Positions 24,529-33,248 are shown, counted from the first letter of the stretch. The stretch is DNA of 64,000 bases from Halogeometricum sp. S3BR5-2 (GCF_031624635.1 NZ_JAMQOQ010000003.1:372001-436000), one strand, 5' to 3'. Translations and numbers: made by a program. The notes: a model not told the origin generated them from the sequence alone.

Positions 24529-25044
24529 ATGCGACACGAGTTCGCGGGCGCCGCGCCCGCAATCGAAGACGGCGCGTTCGTCTCGGAGATGGCGTACCTC
24601 GTCGGCGACGTGGCTATCGAAACGGAGGCGAGCGTCTGGCCGTTCGTCTGCATGCGGGGCGACGAGGGCCCCGTCGACGTCGGCCGGGAGACGAACGTCC
24701 AGGAGTTCACGATGCTCCACGGCGCGACGCTCGGCGACGAGGTGACCGTCGGCCACGGCGCCGTCGTCGACTTCGCGGAGGTGGCGGACCACTCGCTCGT
24801 CGGGATGGGGAGTTCGGTGATGGGCGGCGCCGTCGTGGAGTCGAACAGCATCGTCGCCGCCAACGCCGTCGTCCGACAGGGCCAGCGGATTCCGGAGGGG
24901 CACATGGCCTACGGCGTCCCCGCCGAGACGCGCCCGCTGACCGACGAACAGATCGACCAGATCGGCGAGACGCACCGCCACTACGTCGAACTCGGCCAAC
25001 GGTTTCGGGAGTGTAGTGAGGACGAATCAGCTACACCGAGATAG
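24529..25044 (+). CDS. Gamma carbonic anhydrase family protein (left-handed beta helix)
   Basis: 171 aa with hexapeptide repeats from about residue 12 to 115 and a C-terminal helix. Two of the three zinc ligands of the family are present: His64 in NVQEFTMLH and His76 in VGHGAVV. The third, normally five residues after the second (GHxAxLHGC), is Asp81 in GHGAVVDFAEV. The metal site is therefore altered and CO2 hydration is doubtful; related proteins act as acyltransferase-like or structural subunits. A TATA-like CTTTAG about 25 bases before the ATG indicates a leaderless start. Confidence 0.82.
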   Translation: MRHEFAGAAPAIEDGAFVSEMAYLVGDVAIETEASVWPFVCMRGDEGPVDVGRETNVQEFTMLHGATLGDEVTVGHGAVVDFAEVADHSLVGMGSSVMGGAVVESNSIVAANAVVRQGQRIPEGHMAYGVPAETRPLTDEQIDQIGETHRHYVELGQRFRECSEDESATPR

Positions 25045-25245
25045 GTTTAGGCGATATACGTATTCAAATATCCGAATTAGATGTCCAATTTGACAAATAT
25101 AAAAACAACAGGCGTACTTACACGTCTCAGAGGGGATTTAGAATATCTATTTTTGCAGTATGTGTCTATACACTCGACAGAAACCACTGAATCGGCGACG
25201 ACTGGCTCTCGATGAGAGTCGCTGTCGCTCGCGGGTCGAAGCTCG

Positions 25246-25284
25246 CGAAAAAGTGAAAGAAGATCGAGAGCCGGCGTGAGCCGG
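25246..25284 (-). terminator. Probable terminator of the S-layer gene
   Basis: On the minus strand, 17 bases after the stop codon, there is a stem-loop CCGGC-TCAC-GCCGG (25271-25284) followed by the T-rich run CTTCTTTCACTTTTTC. Hairpin plus T-run fits termination of a very highly expressed gene. Confidence 0.5.
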
Positions 25285-25300
25285 TAGTTAGCGTAGGTCG

Positions 25301-27832
25301 TTAGTCGCGGCGGACTGCCAGCAGAGCCGCGGCCAGCAGCGCCGTCACGGCGACGACCACACCGAAGCCGGGCGTGCCACCGTCAGTGGAACCCGTCGTG
25401 GTTTCGCCGCCCTCAGTGGGCGTTTCGCCGCCCTCAGTGGGCGTCTCTTCGTCGGTGGGCGTCTCGGTTTCGGTGTCGGTCATCCCGTCGTCCGTCCCGG
25501 GCGCTTCCGACGCCGTGCCGTCCATCGTGCCCGTGCCCGCGCCCGTGCCCGTCATGTTCGTGCCTTCGACGATAATGCCGTCCTCGCTGGCGATCTCGTC
25601 GCCGTCACTGCGGACGACCATGTCGAATTCCGTTCCGACTTCGATGTCGGAAGTATCGAACGTCGTCATGACGGTGCCGTTCGCGTCAGTGTCGACCGTG
25701 TTCGAGAGCAGGAACGCGGAGTCCGAGGCCGAACTGCGGAGGCGGACGACGACTTCGGAGCCGCCCGCGAGGTTCGTGTCGAACTGGACCTGTGCGTTCT
25801 GCGACTGCGGGACCTCGAACTGGTCGTCGTCGTTCAGGTCGAGGTCCGCGTCCGCATCTTCGGCCGTGAACGTCGTGGAGACGCTCTCCTCTTCCTCGTC
25901 GTCGATGTAGTCGATCGGACTCACGTCCGCGTCCTCGTCGCCGACGGTGAAGGTCGCTTCGTACTGCTCTTCGTCCTCGAAGCCGTCGACGTTACGCGTG
26001 TCGACGACCACGAAGATCTGATCCTCCGCGACCGACTGGTCTTGGTAGATCTCGGCGTTGCTGCCGTCCAGCGTCAGGCCGCCGTTGTCGTCGGCGTTCG
26101 CGCCGGAGCCCTCCTCTTCGATGTCGAGGTTGAGGCCGTTGTCGGCCTGACCGTTGATCGTGGTGATGTCGTCCTCGTCGACGATGCCGGAGATGCCGCT
26201 CGCGTTGATCTGGACGACCAGACGGTCGTCGATGGCGAGCGTGTTGCTCTGGTTGACCTCTCCGAGGAGTTCCTCGACGTCGTCGTACTCGCCGGCGTTA
26301 CCGCTCGGCGCGGTCCACGTGACGATGCCGTTCGTGCTGCGTGCGCCGAGGTCGAGCGTCGCGACGTCCTGTTCGTCCACGACTTCGTCGTCGCCGACGT
26401 CGTACTGCAGCGACGTGCTCGTGCGGAGGTCGTAGTCGCCCGTCTCGAGACGGCTACTGAGGGTGCCGTCGACCGCTGGCGGGAGACCGTTCTCCTCCGT
26501 CTCGACGTCGCCCGTGACGAGTTCGAGTTCGTCGTCAGAGCCGTCCTCGAGCTCGAACGGGTTCGTGCCGCTCTCGTTCGCGGTGTAGGTGTTGAACGTG
26601 AAGTTCACCACACCGTCGTCGTCGTCGTCCGTAAGCTGGACGACTTCGAGGTAGTTCACGTCGTCACCGCCGACGTAGACGTACGCTTCCTCGCGCTCTT
26701 CCATGTTGACGGACATATCGACGATGTCACCGACCTGTTGGGTGTAGACCGAGTCGGCGAAGTTGACGTCAGCGTCCGACTCTTCGACCGTGATGGACGC
26801 CGAGTCGGAGGCCGTCGTGTCGGTCACTTCGACGTCGAACTGGTAGTCACCCGCGTCGATGTCGTCGGTAAAGTCGGCGGGAATCTCGTCCTGCACGCCC
26901 GCGTCGAGGTAGACGCTGTCGTCCTCGTCGTTCGTGCCGACGAAGGCGTCAGCGTCGCCGAAGAGCGTTTCGAGGTCGTCAGCGTCGAGACCGTCGGCGC
27001 TGACTTCCGCGATGTAGTCGTCGCGGCCCGATTCGAGTTCGAGGTCCTCGCTGTTACCCTGGGTGACGGAGTCCTCGCTCCAGTTGGCCGTGAGGCTCTG
27101 CACCGCGACCTCGAATTCGATCGCGTTCGGAGCGTTGATACCGCCCTCGCCGGAGATGACGTAGTCACCTTCGAGGTCGTCGGTGTCGATTTCGACGTAG
27201 TCGCCCGTCGGGGTGAGCTGCTCGATGAAGCTGCTCTCGCTGATTTCGCCGCCGTCACGTTCGTCGACTTCGCGGAGCGTGAGGCTGCCGTTCTGACCGG
27301 AGACGTTGACGTGGACGGTCTCGCCTTGGAACGTGACGTCGTTGTCGCCAGCAGCGTTGGCTTCGAGGTCAACCGGAACCGCGGTCTCGTTCGTGCTGTC
27401 TGAAGAGAGCGTGAAGTTGACGCTCTGGCCGATGAGTTCGAGACCGAGGTCGGACGTGTCGTGGACGAGCGTCAGCGTGACGTTGCCCGTCTCGGTCGCG
27501 TTACCCTCGTTGGTGATGTCGACCGTGACTTCGCCACCGTCGACGTTGGTGTCCGTGACGGCGAAACTGCCGTTCTCGTTCTCGAAGGAACCACCGACAC
27601 CGAGGACGTCAACGTCGTCCGGAATGTCGCTGATCGTAATCGTTTCTGTCTCGTCAGCATCCAGCGTGGTGCTGAACGTTACGTCTTGGGTAGCCGCGTC
27701 CTGACCGACGGCGACCGGATCGGCGCTGGCGGAGCCGGTATCGAAGGCGCTGACCGTTCCAACGCCCGCGAAGACCGACACGACCACCAGTGCCGCCATC
27801 AGCAGGGCACGGAGATTGTTTGTTTCGCTCAT
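25301..27832 (-). CDS. csg: S-layer (cell surface) glycoprotein with PGF-CTERM anchor
   Basis: 843 aa, close to the 827 aa of the Haloferax volcanii S-layer protein. Residues 1-29 are a Sec signal peptide (RALLMAALVVVSVFAG core, cleavage likely after VSA). The body is a long acidic beta-rich chain with many N-x-S/T sequons (for example NVS, NLT, NGS, NET) for N-glycosylation. Near the C-terminus is a Thr/Glu/Gly-rich spacer (ETPTEGGE repeated), then the PGF-CTERM tripartite signal: TPGFG, a hydrophobic helix, and RRD. This signal is processed by archaeosortase and replaced by a lipid anchor. It builds the cell wall lattice. Monocistronic, with its own promoter and terminator. Confidence 0.9.
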   Translation of the reverse strand: MSETNNLRALLMAALVVVSVFAGVGTVSAFDTGSASADPVAVGQDAATQDVTFSTTLDADETETITISDIPDDVDVLGVGGSFENENGSFAVTDTNVDGGEVTVDITNEGNATETGNVTLTLVHDTSDLGLELIGQSVNFTLSSDSTNETAVPVDLEANAAGDNDVTFQGETVHVNVSGQNGSLTLREVDERDGGEISESSFIEQLTPTGDYVEIDTDDLEGDYVISGEGGINAPNAIEFEVAVQSLTANWSEDSVTQGNSEDLELESGRDDYIAEVSADGLDADDLETLFGDADAFVGTNDEDDSVYLDAGVQDEIPADFTDDIDAGDYQFDVEVTDTTASDSASITVEESDADVNFADSVYTQQVGDIVDMSVNMEEREEAYVYVGGDDVNYLEVVQLTDDDDDGVVNFTFNTYTANESGTNPFELEDGSDDELELVTGDVETEENGLPPAVDGTLSSRLETGDYDLRTSTSLQYDVGDDEVVDEQDVATLDLGARSTNGIVTWTAPSGNAGEYDDVEELLGEVNQSNTLAIDDRLVVQINASGISGIVDEDDITTINGQADNGLNLDIEEEGSGANADDNGGLTLDGSNAEIYQDQSVAEDQIFVVVDTRNVDGFEDEEQYEATFTVGDEDADVSPIDYIDDEEEESVSTTFTAEDADADLDLNDDDQFEVPQSQNAQVQFDTNLAGGSEVVVRLRSSASDSAFLLSNTVDTDANGTVMTTFDTSDIEVGTEFDMVVRSDGDEIASEDGIIVEGTNMTGTGAGTGTMDGTASEAPGTDDGMTDTETETPTDEETPTEGGETPTEGGETTTGSTDGGTPGFGVVVAVTALLAAALLAVRRD

Positions 27833-27940
27833 AGTGTTTTGGATTCGACAACACGGCTTTGGCTCTGAGACGCTCAGAGCGCCCGAAAGCTACTCACCAG
27901 TATCGTCCTGGGTAGGGGTAATCTCCGGTAGCCGACCTGC

Positions 27941-27950
27941 ACATAAATAC
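27941..27950 (-). promoter_or_regulatory. Likely TATA box of the S-layer gene
   Basis: Minus-strand GTATTTATGT. Initiation about 25 bases downstream would give a leader of roughly 85 bases before the ATG at 27832. A long leader fits known haloarchaeal S-layer genes, unlike most haloarchaeal mRNAs. Confidence 0.45.
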
Positions 27951-28235
27951 TTTCTGAAGCGGAGGCGGTCTTATTGGAATCTCACCGTTTAACGCGAGAG
28001 AGACCGCATTATTGTGCGAAAATAGAGAATATACTTGGAATATATGAAAAGATATCGAACTCTTATTTGCTCCCCCTTCGTCGCTTAGGATCGCGTTCGT
28101 CGAGGCTTCCACGACTGAGACGAAAACCGCTCACGCGACGAATACTCTTCTCGCGGGGACGATAGCCCGCCGAGAGTAGGACGCCCTTTCCCAGGCGAAA
28201 TGTTGTGCTACTTCAAAATGTATACGAAAACACAA

Positions 28236-28255
28236 TTACGAGTATAGTCTTGTAA
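28236..28255. promoter_or_regulatory. Palindrome copy E (TTACG-N4-TA-N4-TGTAA)
   Basis: TTACG at 28236-28240, central TA at 28245-28246, TGTAA at 28251-28255; one mismatch to the recurrent palindrome. The flanks extend the symmetry (ATTAC...GTAAT). It lies 404 bases before the S-layer start. Confidence 0.45.
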
Positions 28256-29449
28256 TGATAAGTGCGAGTAGTCAAACGAAGGTGTGCCGAAATCGCCAGT
28301 CGATACAGTAGATATCGACGACCATTTTGCTCCTACCTATCTCGAAACCCCCTTACTCACTTCAGACTCGCTACTATCGGTGAGGGTACGACGGGTCACT
28401 GCGCGGCGGAGGAAGTTTGCAGCAACGACCAAGTTTCCAATGGCCCGTGAGCAACGCGGTCGCCGGATCGGCGTTCCGTTCTTCGGCCGGCGGCGCAGAG
28501 GGGGGCGACGGGCGCCTCGAGAGGCGTTCTGGAACCCGAACGGTAAGAGATGCGCGGACGAGACACCTACACCGAAATACAACACTGCTTCGGGAGGGTA
28601 TAGTCACGCAAAGCCCTCTAAAATGTCCAAACGTCCTCTGATGCTCCCCCGTGAGGAATATATAGTACCGAAGCACTCAATTTCTGTGCATATTACGCAG
28701 AAGTAGATTCTGAGAGCTCTACTTGGAATTCATACGCGTCTCGAGCGTCGTCGGATGGGTAGTAGTGCCGGTCAGGTGAGCCCTGACGGGGAACTATTCG
28801 TCCGATTTCTCTCCGTCGAGCGGTATCGGGGGACAAACTGCTCTCTTCGGCGTGGGATGCTCGGACGGACGGACGGAAAGTTGCCCATCCGTCCCGAAAG
28901 GACCCTCGCATCGTTCGATTCGAATGCGGCGGACGACAGATACGCGTGCGGACGCCCACGGTTAACCACCTTCGAGGATCATGCAACGACCCTATGCGGT
29001 GACGTCGAGTTCGTTAATGCGTCTGCCGAGGTCGGCCCCGGAGGCCGCGCCGAGGCAGAGACAGTTCACGGTGGACAGTCGCACAGGCCCGAAGGTGGAA
29101 TCCCTCTTCATGAGCATCGGAGGGACTCGCTCCGGGATTTTTCTTTCCGCTCTCCGTAAACCGCACTCCGAGAGTTCCGCTACGGCAGGGGCGGTCGCTC
29201 GCGTGACCGCGGTCGGTCAAGTGGCTTCGCCCGTGAGGGCTCTCGAACGGGATTCGCCGTCGTCCTCGATCTCCGGGGGTTCGTCCCGAGTCCGTTTCGG
29301 CTCTCCGATTGGATATTCCGAATAAACGTTATATATGTAAACGCCGGTTGATTACACGCCAAACAAAGGTAGAACATCACGATAGTGAGCTTTTCCACCC
29401 GAAATAACTTTGTCCCCGATGGGAGAAGTATCACCGAGAGGTAGTTAGT

Positions 29450-30112
29450 GTGACATCAGACACGTCGGCGTGGACGACCAGTGTAGTGATATCTTTCCGT
29501 CTCCCTTATCGCTCGTTCGTGCTCGGGGAGGTGATTTCCCCCGCTGACCCGGTAAGCGTAGAGTGTGAGACGTCCGTTCCCGTTTCGAGACATCCGTTGC
29601 GGAACGTCTGGCTCGAAGCGGACGACGTAGCGGGGAGAGTCGACGAACTCCAGTCCCACGAGAGCGTGAAGAGCGTCGAGCAGTTGAACGGCCCGGACTC
29701 CCCCGTGCTCCTCCATCTGGAGTGGAATCACCTGCGTGACCCGCTCGTCAAAGGACTCCGAGGTGTCGGCGCGACGGTCCTCAAACTGGAGAGCGACGGC
29801 GGCGAGTGGCGGTGCACGATTCGCTGTTCGTCGCAGGACGAGGCGTCGAAGTTTCACCAGCACTGTCTGGATCACGGGTTGGACTGCACCATCACGAACG
29901 TGACGAAGGCGACGCTGGCCGAACAGCAGTTGCAGTTGACGAGAAACCAGCAGGAGGCGCTCCAGGCGGCGCTCTCCTCCGGCTACTTCGCCATTCCCCG
30001 GGAAACGACGCTAGAAGAGCTCGCACACTCGCTCGGTATCTCCGATACGGCCACCTCTCAGCGCATCCGTCGCGGCATGCGGCGACTCCTCCAAAATCAA
30101 CTCGGCGCGTAG
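29450..30112 (+). CDS. Bat-type (HTH_10) transcription regulator
   Basis: 220 aa. The C-terminal 55 residues (LTRNQQEALQAALSSGYFAIPRE, TLEELAHSLGISDTATSQRIRRG) are the HTH_10 domain first seen in bacterio-opsin activator Bat. The N-terminal 150 residues match the short sensor region common in such haloarchaeal regulators (VLLHLEWNHLRDPLVKGLRG). Translation appears to start at GTG 29450; no better ATG is in frame. An AT-rich run TTATATATGTAAA at 29329-29341 about 110 bases upstream is the likely promoter. It carries no nearby target gene on the same strand. Confidence 0.8.
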   Translation: MTSDTSAWTTSVVISFRLPYRSFVLGEVISPADPVSVECETSVPVSRHPLRNVWLEADDVAGRVDELQSHESVKSVEQLNGPDSPVLLHLEWNHLRDPLVKGLRGVGATVLKLESDGGEWRCTIRCSSQDEASKFHQHCLDHGLDCTITNVTKATLAEQQLQLTRNQQEALQAALSSGYFAIPRETTLEELAHSLGISDTATSQRIRRGMRRLLQNQLGA

Positions 30113-30525
30113 CGTACGGTCCCCGGCCGGTCACCGACTGTGTTCGTCCACCGCAACGTTCCGCGCGGGGTGTGATTTCTCGCGGGGATATAATCTGCAT
30201 CGACAGGTAGCTACAACCCCTAACTGCCTGCCGCCACATTCCTGATACGAGGTCCGCGGGTACGAGCGGTCCCGTAGGTTCGCTACTCCGTCGGGTCGTC
30301 GCCCCACACTGACTACCGGCCCGTCGCACGGCGTCGAGGCCCTGCGGACCTCACCATGCGGCGAGAGCGCTGCGAGCGGTCCCCCCGATTCGCGCTCGCG
30401 CTCTCGTTCTGTGGACCGTTCGGTGACTCACTCGACCGGAGGGGCTCCCCGTCGAAATTCGATGCGTCTCGTGAAACTGACGGAAAGCGATTGCTAATCA
30501 GTCACAGTCTCTCGTTATCGGACGC
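30113..30525. other. Gene-free stretch
   Basis: 413 bases after the Bat-type regulator. No coding sequence with convincing composition, no repeat and no hairpin of note was seen. Confidence 0.35.
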
Positions 30526-30636
30526 TTACGGTTCGACGTCGTCGGGGATGAGGTCCTCCGGGCAGCGTTTCCACGGCGGCGTGTCGAGCCACGTTCTGAT
30601 TCGCCGCAGTTCCTCGTCGGATATCTCACGTCCCAT
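30526..30636 (-). CDS. Micro-protein of 36 aa
   Basis: A very short but convincing gene: MGREISDEELRRIRTWLDT forms an acidic amphipathic helix, followed by PPWKRCPEDLIPDD. The pattern helix-TPPW-x4-PEDL-P looks like a conserved small haloarchaeal protein, although I cannot name it. A single Cys argues against a zinc ribbon. The promoter could be the AATATAAC-like sequence (plus-strand coordinates 30690-30700) about 60 bases before the ATG. Function unknown. Confidence 0.5.
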   Translation of the reverse strand: MGREISDEELRRIRTWLDTPPWKRCPEDLIPDDVEP

Positions 30637-30738
30637 GACTGTGTTCTCGCGTAGAGCGGACAAAGCGGTGACCCATCACGACCAAAGTGAAATATAACGA
30701 CACAATACCGCGTCCTTCTCAGTTCGGCGCAGCCGTGA

Positions 30739-30746
30739 GTTTATAT
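30739..30746 (+). promoter_or_regulatory. TATA box (TTTATATC) of the 139-aa gene
   Basis: TTTATATC centred near 30743. Transcription should begin near 30768, after the ATG at 30760 and before the ATG at 30784, so it decides in favour of the later start. Confidence 0.45.
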
Positions 30747-30783
30747 CCCGTGACTCCTGATGCCCGATATCGGACGATGTCCC

Positions 30784-31203
30784 ATGGCAGTTCACTCGTA
30801 TCACCGCACCGTCGTGTTCGTCCACCCCGCCGACGGCACCGCCGACCGACTCGTGAACCGACTCCGATCCCTCCGGAAGCGGAACGCAATCGACGACTTG
30901 CAGGTGTTCCGCTGGGAGGACGCGAATCGACCCCCGCCGCATCCCGGCCCCGTCGTTCCGGTCGACGCCCTCCTCGAAGACGTGGCCGAGTGGGCCGACG
31001 TGCACGGTGTTTCCCTGCCGTTCGCGACGGCGCCCCGACCGCTCGGTCGTCCCGACTCCGAGTCGCCGCCCGCCGTCCTGGCGGAGTACTGGAACGGGAC
31101 GCTCTGCTACGTCGCTCCCCACGTGGACGACGCGGGCCTCCGCGACGTCGAGGGGTACGTCGCGGCGATGGAGCGCAGAACGGGACACCACACTCGCGCG
31201 TAG
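30784..31203 (+). CDS. Haloarchaeal small alpha/beta protein related to the 63.7 kb HTH-domain protein
   Basis: 139 aa. The N-terminus (HRTVVFVHPADGTADRLVNRLRSLRKRNAIDDLQVFRWEDA) follows the same strand-helix-strand plan as the protein starting at 63744: a start strand, a helix with repeated R/L, then VDDLxVxxW. Such proteins are common in haloarchaea, often labelled HTH domain proteins, and none has a proven role. The second half holds an LPFATAPRPLGRPD segment and YVAPHVDDAGLRDVEGYVAAME. The start was chosen from TATA spacing. Confidence 0.6.
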   Translation: MAVHSYHRTVVFVHPADGTADRLVNRLRSLRKRNAIDDLQVFRWEDANRPPPHPGPVVPVDALLEDVAEWADVHGVSLPFATAPRPLGRPDSESPPAVLAEYWNGTLCYVAPHVDDAGLRDVEGYVAAMERRTGHHTRA

Positions 31204-31541
31204 CGTCTTCTCCCGTCCGTGTGGTGCGGAAACTGCCTTCTAATAGACAATTACCGTCCGGATTAGCCGTAGATTACACATCTAAACTTGTAAAGGAACT
31301 TCGTGTACAAAGGGGACATCGGGGTACTCAGCTGACTCCGACTATAAATCATTAATCACATATTTCGACAACCGTAACGGCGATACCTTGTTCCGACACA
31401 GGGTTCGCGGCGTCGCTCTCGGACTCCGGTGCTGAGAGGACGAGACGAACGGGTACACCCCGCTCGACTCTCGCGGTGTCGGTGGGTTCTCGTGGCTCGA
31501 AGTCCGCGAGAAGGAGGCGCGTGACTGATAGCCGCTTTCGG
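31204..31541. other. Gap between convergent genes with a perfect palindrome copy
   Basis: 338 bases, AT-rich from 31235 to 31390. It carries a perfect copy of the palindrome at 31274-31293 although no gene starts next to it, which argues against a simple promoter operator. No coding sequence seen. Confidence 0.35.
31274..31293. promoter_or_regulatory. Palindrome TTACA-N4-TA-N4-TGTAA, copy B (perfect)
   Basis: TTACA at 31274-31278, central TA at 31283-31284, TGTAA at 31289-31293, located between the 3' ends of two convergent genes. Confidence 0.5.
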
Positions 31542-31940
31542 TCACTCCTCGGATTTCTCGGATTTCTGCTCCTCCGTCTCCCTCGGGTCGTCCGCGTCGT
31601 CGGTCTCGCCGGCGTCGTCGGTTCCGTCGTCGTCGAGCGGAAACACGAACGCCTGAACGATCTGTCCGTGCCGGATGCCGAGCGACTCTCGTTCGGCGTC
31701 GGGGATGCTGATCCGACCCCCCCGTTGCACTCGTGCTTTGAACACCGCCGTCTCGGAACCCAGTGCCTTCACGTCTAGAACCTCCCGCGAGAGGCGTCGC
31801 TTCGGACTCGCCCACGAGCCGAAGTCGACCGTCCGTTCGGAGAACCGGAGACTCCTCCGGCCCGCGCCGTCGGAGTACCCGTCTTCGGTCGAATCATCGT
31901 CGCGGCCGTCGTCCGGGTCCCGAGACTGATCGTCCGTCAT
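31542..31940 (-). CDS. AbrB/SpoVT-fold DNA-binding regulator
   Basis: 132 aa. The middle (about residues 62-100) is a swapped-hairpin AbrB domain: VFKARVQRGGRISIPDAERESLGIRHGQIVQAFVF has the typical RGGRISIP turn and the GIRHGQ segment. Both flanks are highly acidic and low-complexity (DDGRDDDSTEDG at the N-terminus, a DDAGETDDADD tail). In Haloferax mediterranei an AbrB-type protein (PhaR) controls PHA granule genes from within the pha cluster. The gene here lies 29 kb from phaC, so the link is only possible. Probably dimeric. Confidence 0.78.
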   Translation of the reverse strand: MTDDQSRDPDDGRDDDSTEDGYSDGAGRRSLRFSERTVDFGSWASPKRRLSREVLDVKALGSETAVFKARVQRGGRISIPDAERESLGIRHGQIVQAFVFPLDDDGTDDAGETDDADDPRETEEQKSEKSEE

Positions 31941-32292
31941 CAGACGTACATGCTATGCCACGCACTAATAGCTTGGTTCGCGACCGTCCGTTGGCAGACG
32001 ACGGGGCTGAGAGGTAGGCCACGAGCGCGGAACACTCGCCTCGGTGATGCGCGACGACGGCGCGGTTCCTCCCGTCCGCTGCCCGCAGACGCCCCGAGCA
32101 CACATAGAGGCGCGCCGTAGGTTCTGGATTAGATATCAAATTTGACAACATGGTTAAGATTTATCTGAATGCGATGACATCTGAGGGTAGAGGTCGTATG
32201 AGAGACGTCACATTCAGCGTCGAAGCCAGGGGTCCGTCGGAAAGCCACGTCGCGGTCGGAACGCCCTTCCGAGGAGGGCGCACCGCCGAACG
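31941..32292. promoter_or_regulatory. Divergent gap between AbrB-like and DUF7344-like genes
   Basis: 352 gene-free bases. Bases 32128-32148 hold an AT-rich sequence with the palindrome TCAAATTTGA at its core; a 19-of-21 match occurs at 25076-25096. A TATA-like AGATTTATC (32157-32166) precedes the plus-strand gene by about 130 bases. Confidence 0.4.
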
Positions 32293-32859
32293 ATGAAGGG
32301 TTCCGCGCTTCTCGAACGAAAGACCGCCGAATCGAGCGCCGACAGCCGGGACCGACTCGACGAGTGCCGACTCAGCAGGGACGAACTGTTCAACCTGCTT
32401 CGGAACCCGCGCCGTCGGGCCGCCCTCCAGTACCTTCTGGAGCGCGACCGCAAAGCCACTCGGTCGGAACTCGCAGAGCACATCGCCGCCGCCGAGAACG
32501 AGGTGACGACGGCGGAACTCAACTCGGCGCAGCGAAAGCGCGTCTACGTCTCGCTCTATCAGAACCACCTTCCGAAGATGGACGAGTACGGAGTCATCAC
32601 GTACGACGCGCGGGAGGGCACCGCGGAACTCACCTCGGAGGCGAGGGTGCTGGCGCACTACCTCGACGCCGATGTCGGCGAGTCGGAGTCGAATCGCTGG
32701 GAGCGCTACTATCCGCTGTTCGGTCTGTTGGGGGGAGTCTCGCTGGTGATCACGTCTCTCGACCGACTGTTCGCGCTACCGCTGGATTTCGTCACGGCCG
32801 TGTCCGTGTTGCTGTTGCTGATCGTACCGGTCGTCGCGATCGACCGAGAGTTCCTGTAG
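32293..32859 (+). CDS. DUF7344-like winged-helix protein with two C-terminal TM helices
   Basis: 188 aa. Residues about 28-120 form a winged helix (LSRDELFNLLRNPRRRAALQYL, TRSELAEHIAAAEN, KRVYVSLYQNHLPKMDEYGVITYD), the arrangement seen in the abundant haloarchaeal DUF7344 HTH proteins. Two hydrophobic helices close the chain (LFGLLGGVSLVIT and VTAVSVLLLLIVPVVAI), so the DNA-binding domain is tethered to the membrane. Targets are unknown; the closest downstream genes are the polysaccharide cluster. Confidence 0.75.
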   Translation: MKGSALLERKTAESSADSRDRLDECRLSRDELFNLLRNPRRRAALQYLLERDRKATRSELAEHIAAAENEVTTAELNSAQRKRVYVSLYQNHLPKMDEYGVITYDAREGTAELTSEARVLAHYLDADVGESESNRWERYYPLFGLLGGVSLVITSLDRLFALPLDFVTAVSVLLLLIVPVVAIDREFL

Positions 32860-33163
32860 CGAGGTCCGATCCACCGGGAGGCGGAGTGCGAACCGCGGCC
32901 GAAGGACGCCGCCCCGTCCCGCCGGGGGAGAGACGTCCTACGGGTCCCCCCACACGGACGCCTTCTCCCGCCATCCCGCCGCAGGCGACTTGTTCTCCCC
33001 CGATTCGATACGCGTCTCTCTTCCCGTCAGGCCCGCCTCTCTTCCGCGTTCCACCGCCTCCGCGAAACCCGCGAAACCCGCGGCGCGCCGACGCTCTCCC
33101 GCCGACCGTCGCGCCTCGAAGAGATAATCCGCAGTTTACTCCGGTCGCCCTCCTCACAGGTTG

Positions 33164-33202
33164 ACGATACTACCGGTTCGGTAGCGGCGACGGTCGTATC
33201 GT
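33164..33202. repeat. Nested inverted repeats before the polysaccharide cluster
   Basis: Inner stem CTACCG/CGGTAG with a three-base loop, outer arms ACGATAC/GTATCGT. It could be a terminator of an upstream transcript, an RNA leader structure or an operator. The seven-base outer arms and six-base inner stem are exact. Confidence 0.4.
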
Positions 33203-33228
33203 GGATCCGACGCGTCGTTACCGTAGTG

Positions 33229-33248
33229 TTACACTCCTACCTTTGTAA
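33229..33248. promoter_or_regulatory. Palindrome TTACA-N4-TA-N4-TGTAA, copy C (perfect)
   Basis: TTACA at 33229-33233, central TA at 33238-33239, TGTAA at 33244-33248, 261 bases before the first gene of the polysaccharide cluster. Confidence 0.5.

Larger units (their letters stand above)
27833..29449. other. 1.6 kb gene-free region upstream of the S-layer gene
   Basis: No frame on either strand has the acidic composition and codon bias of real genes here. The left part holds the S-layer promoter and leader. A one-mismatch copy of the recurrent palindrome lies at 28236-28255. Several AT-rich runs with TATA character occur (28000-28060, 28655-28700, 29318-29360). Non-coding RNA or decayed genes are possible but nothing is recognisable. 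Confidence 0.4.

Noticed and set aside
28755-29159. 134-residue plus-strand frame
   Set aside because: Not acidic, rich in Arg, Gly and Thr, no domain, and covers a region where all six frames look equally random.
29336-29356. TGTAA...TTACA before the Bat-type regulator
   Set aside because: The half-sites are in the opposite order and the spacing is 11, so it is not the same motif, though it could be another operator.
31542-31940. AbrB-like protein named phaR
   Set aside because: Too far from the pha genes, and the similarity seen is only to the general AbrB fold.
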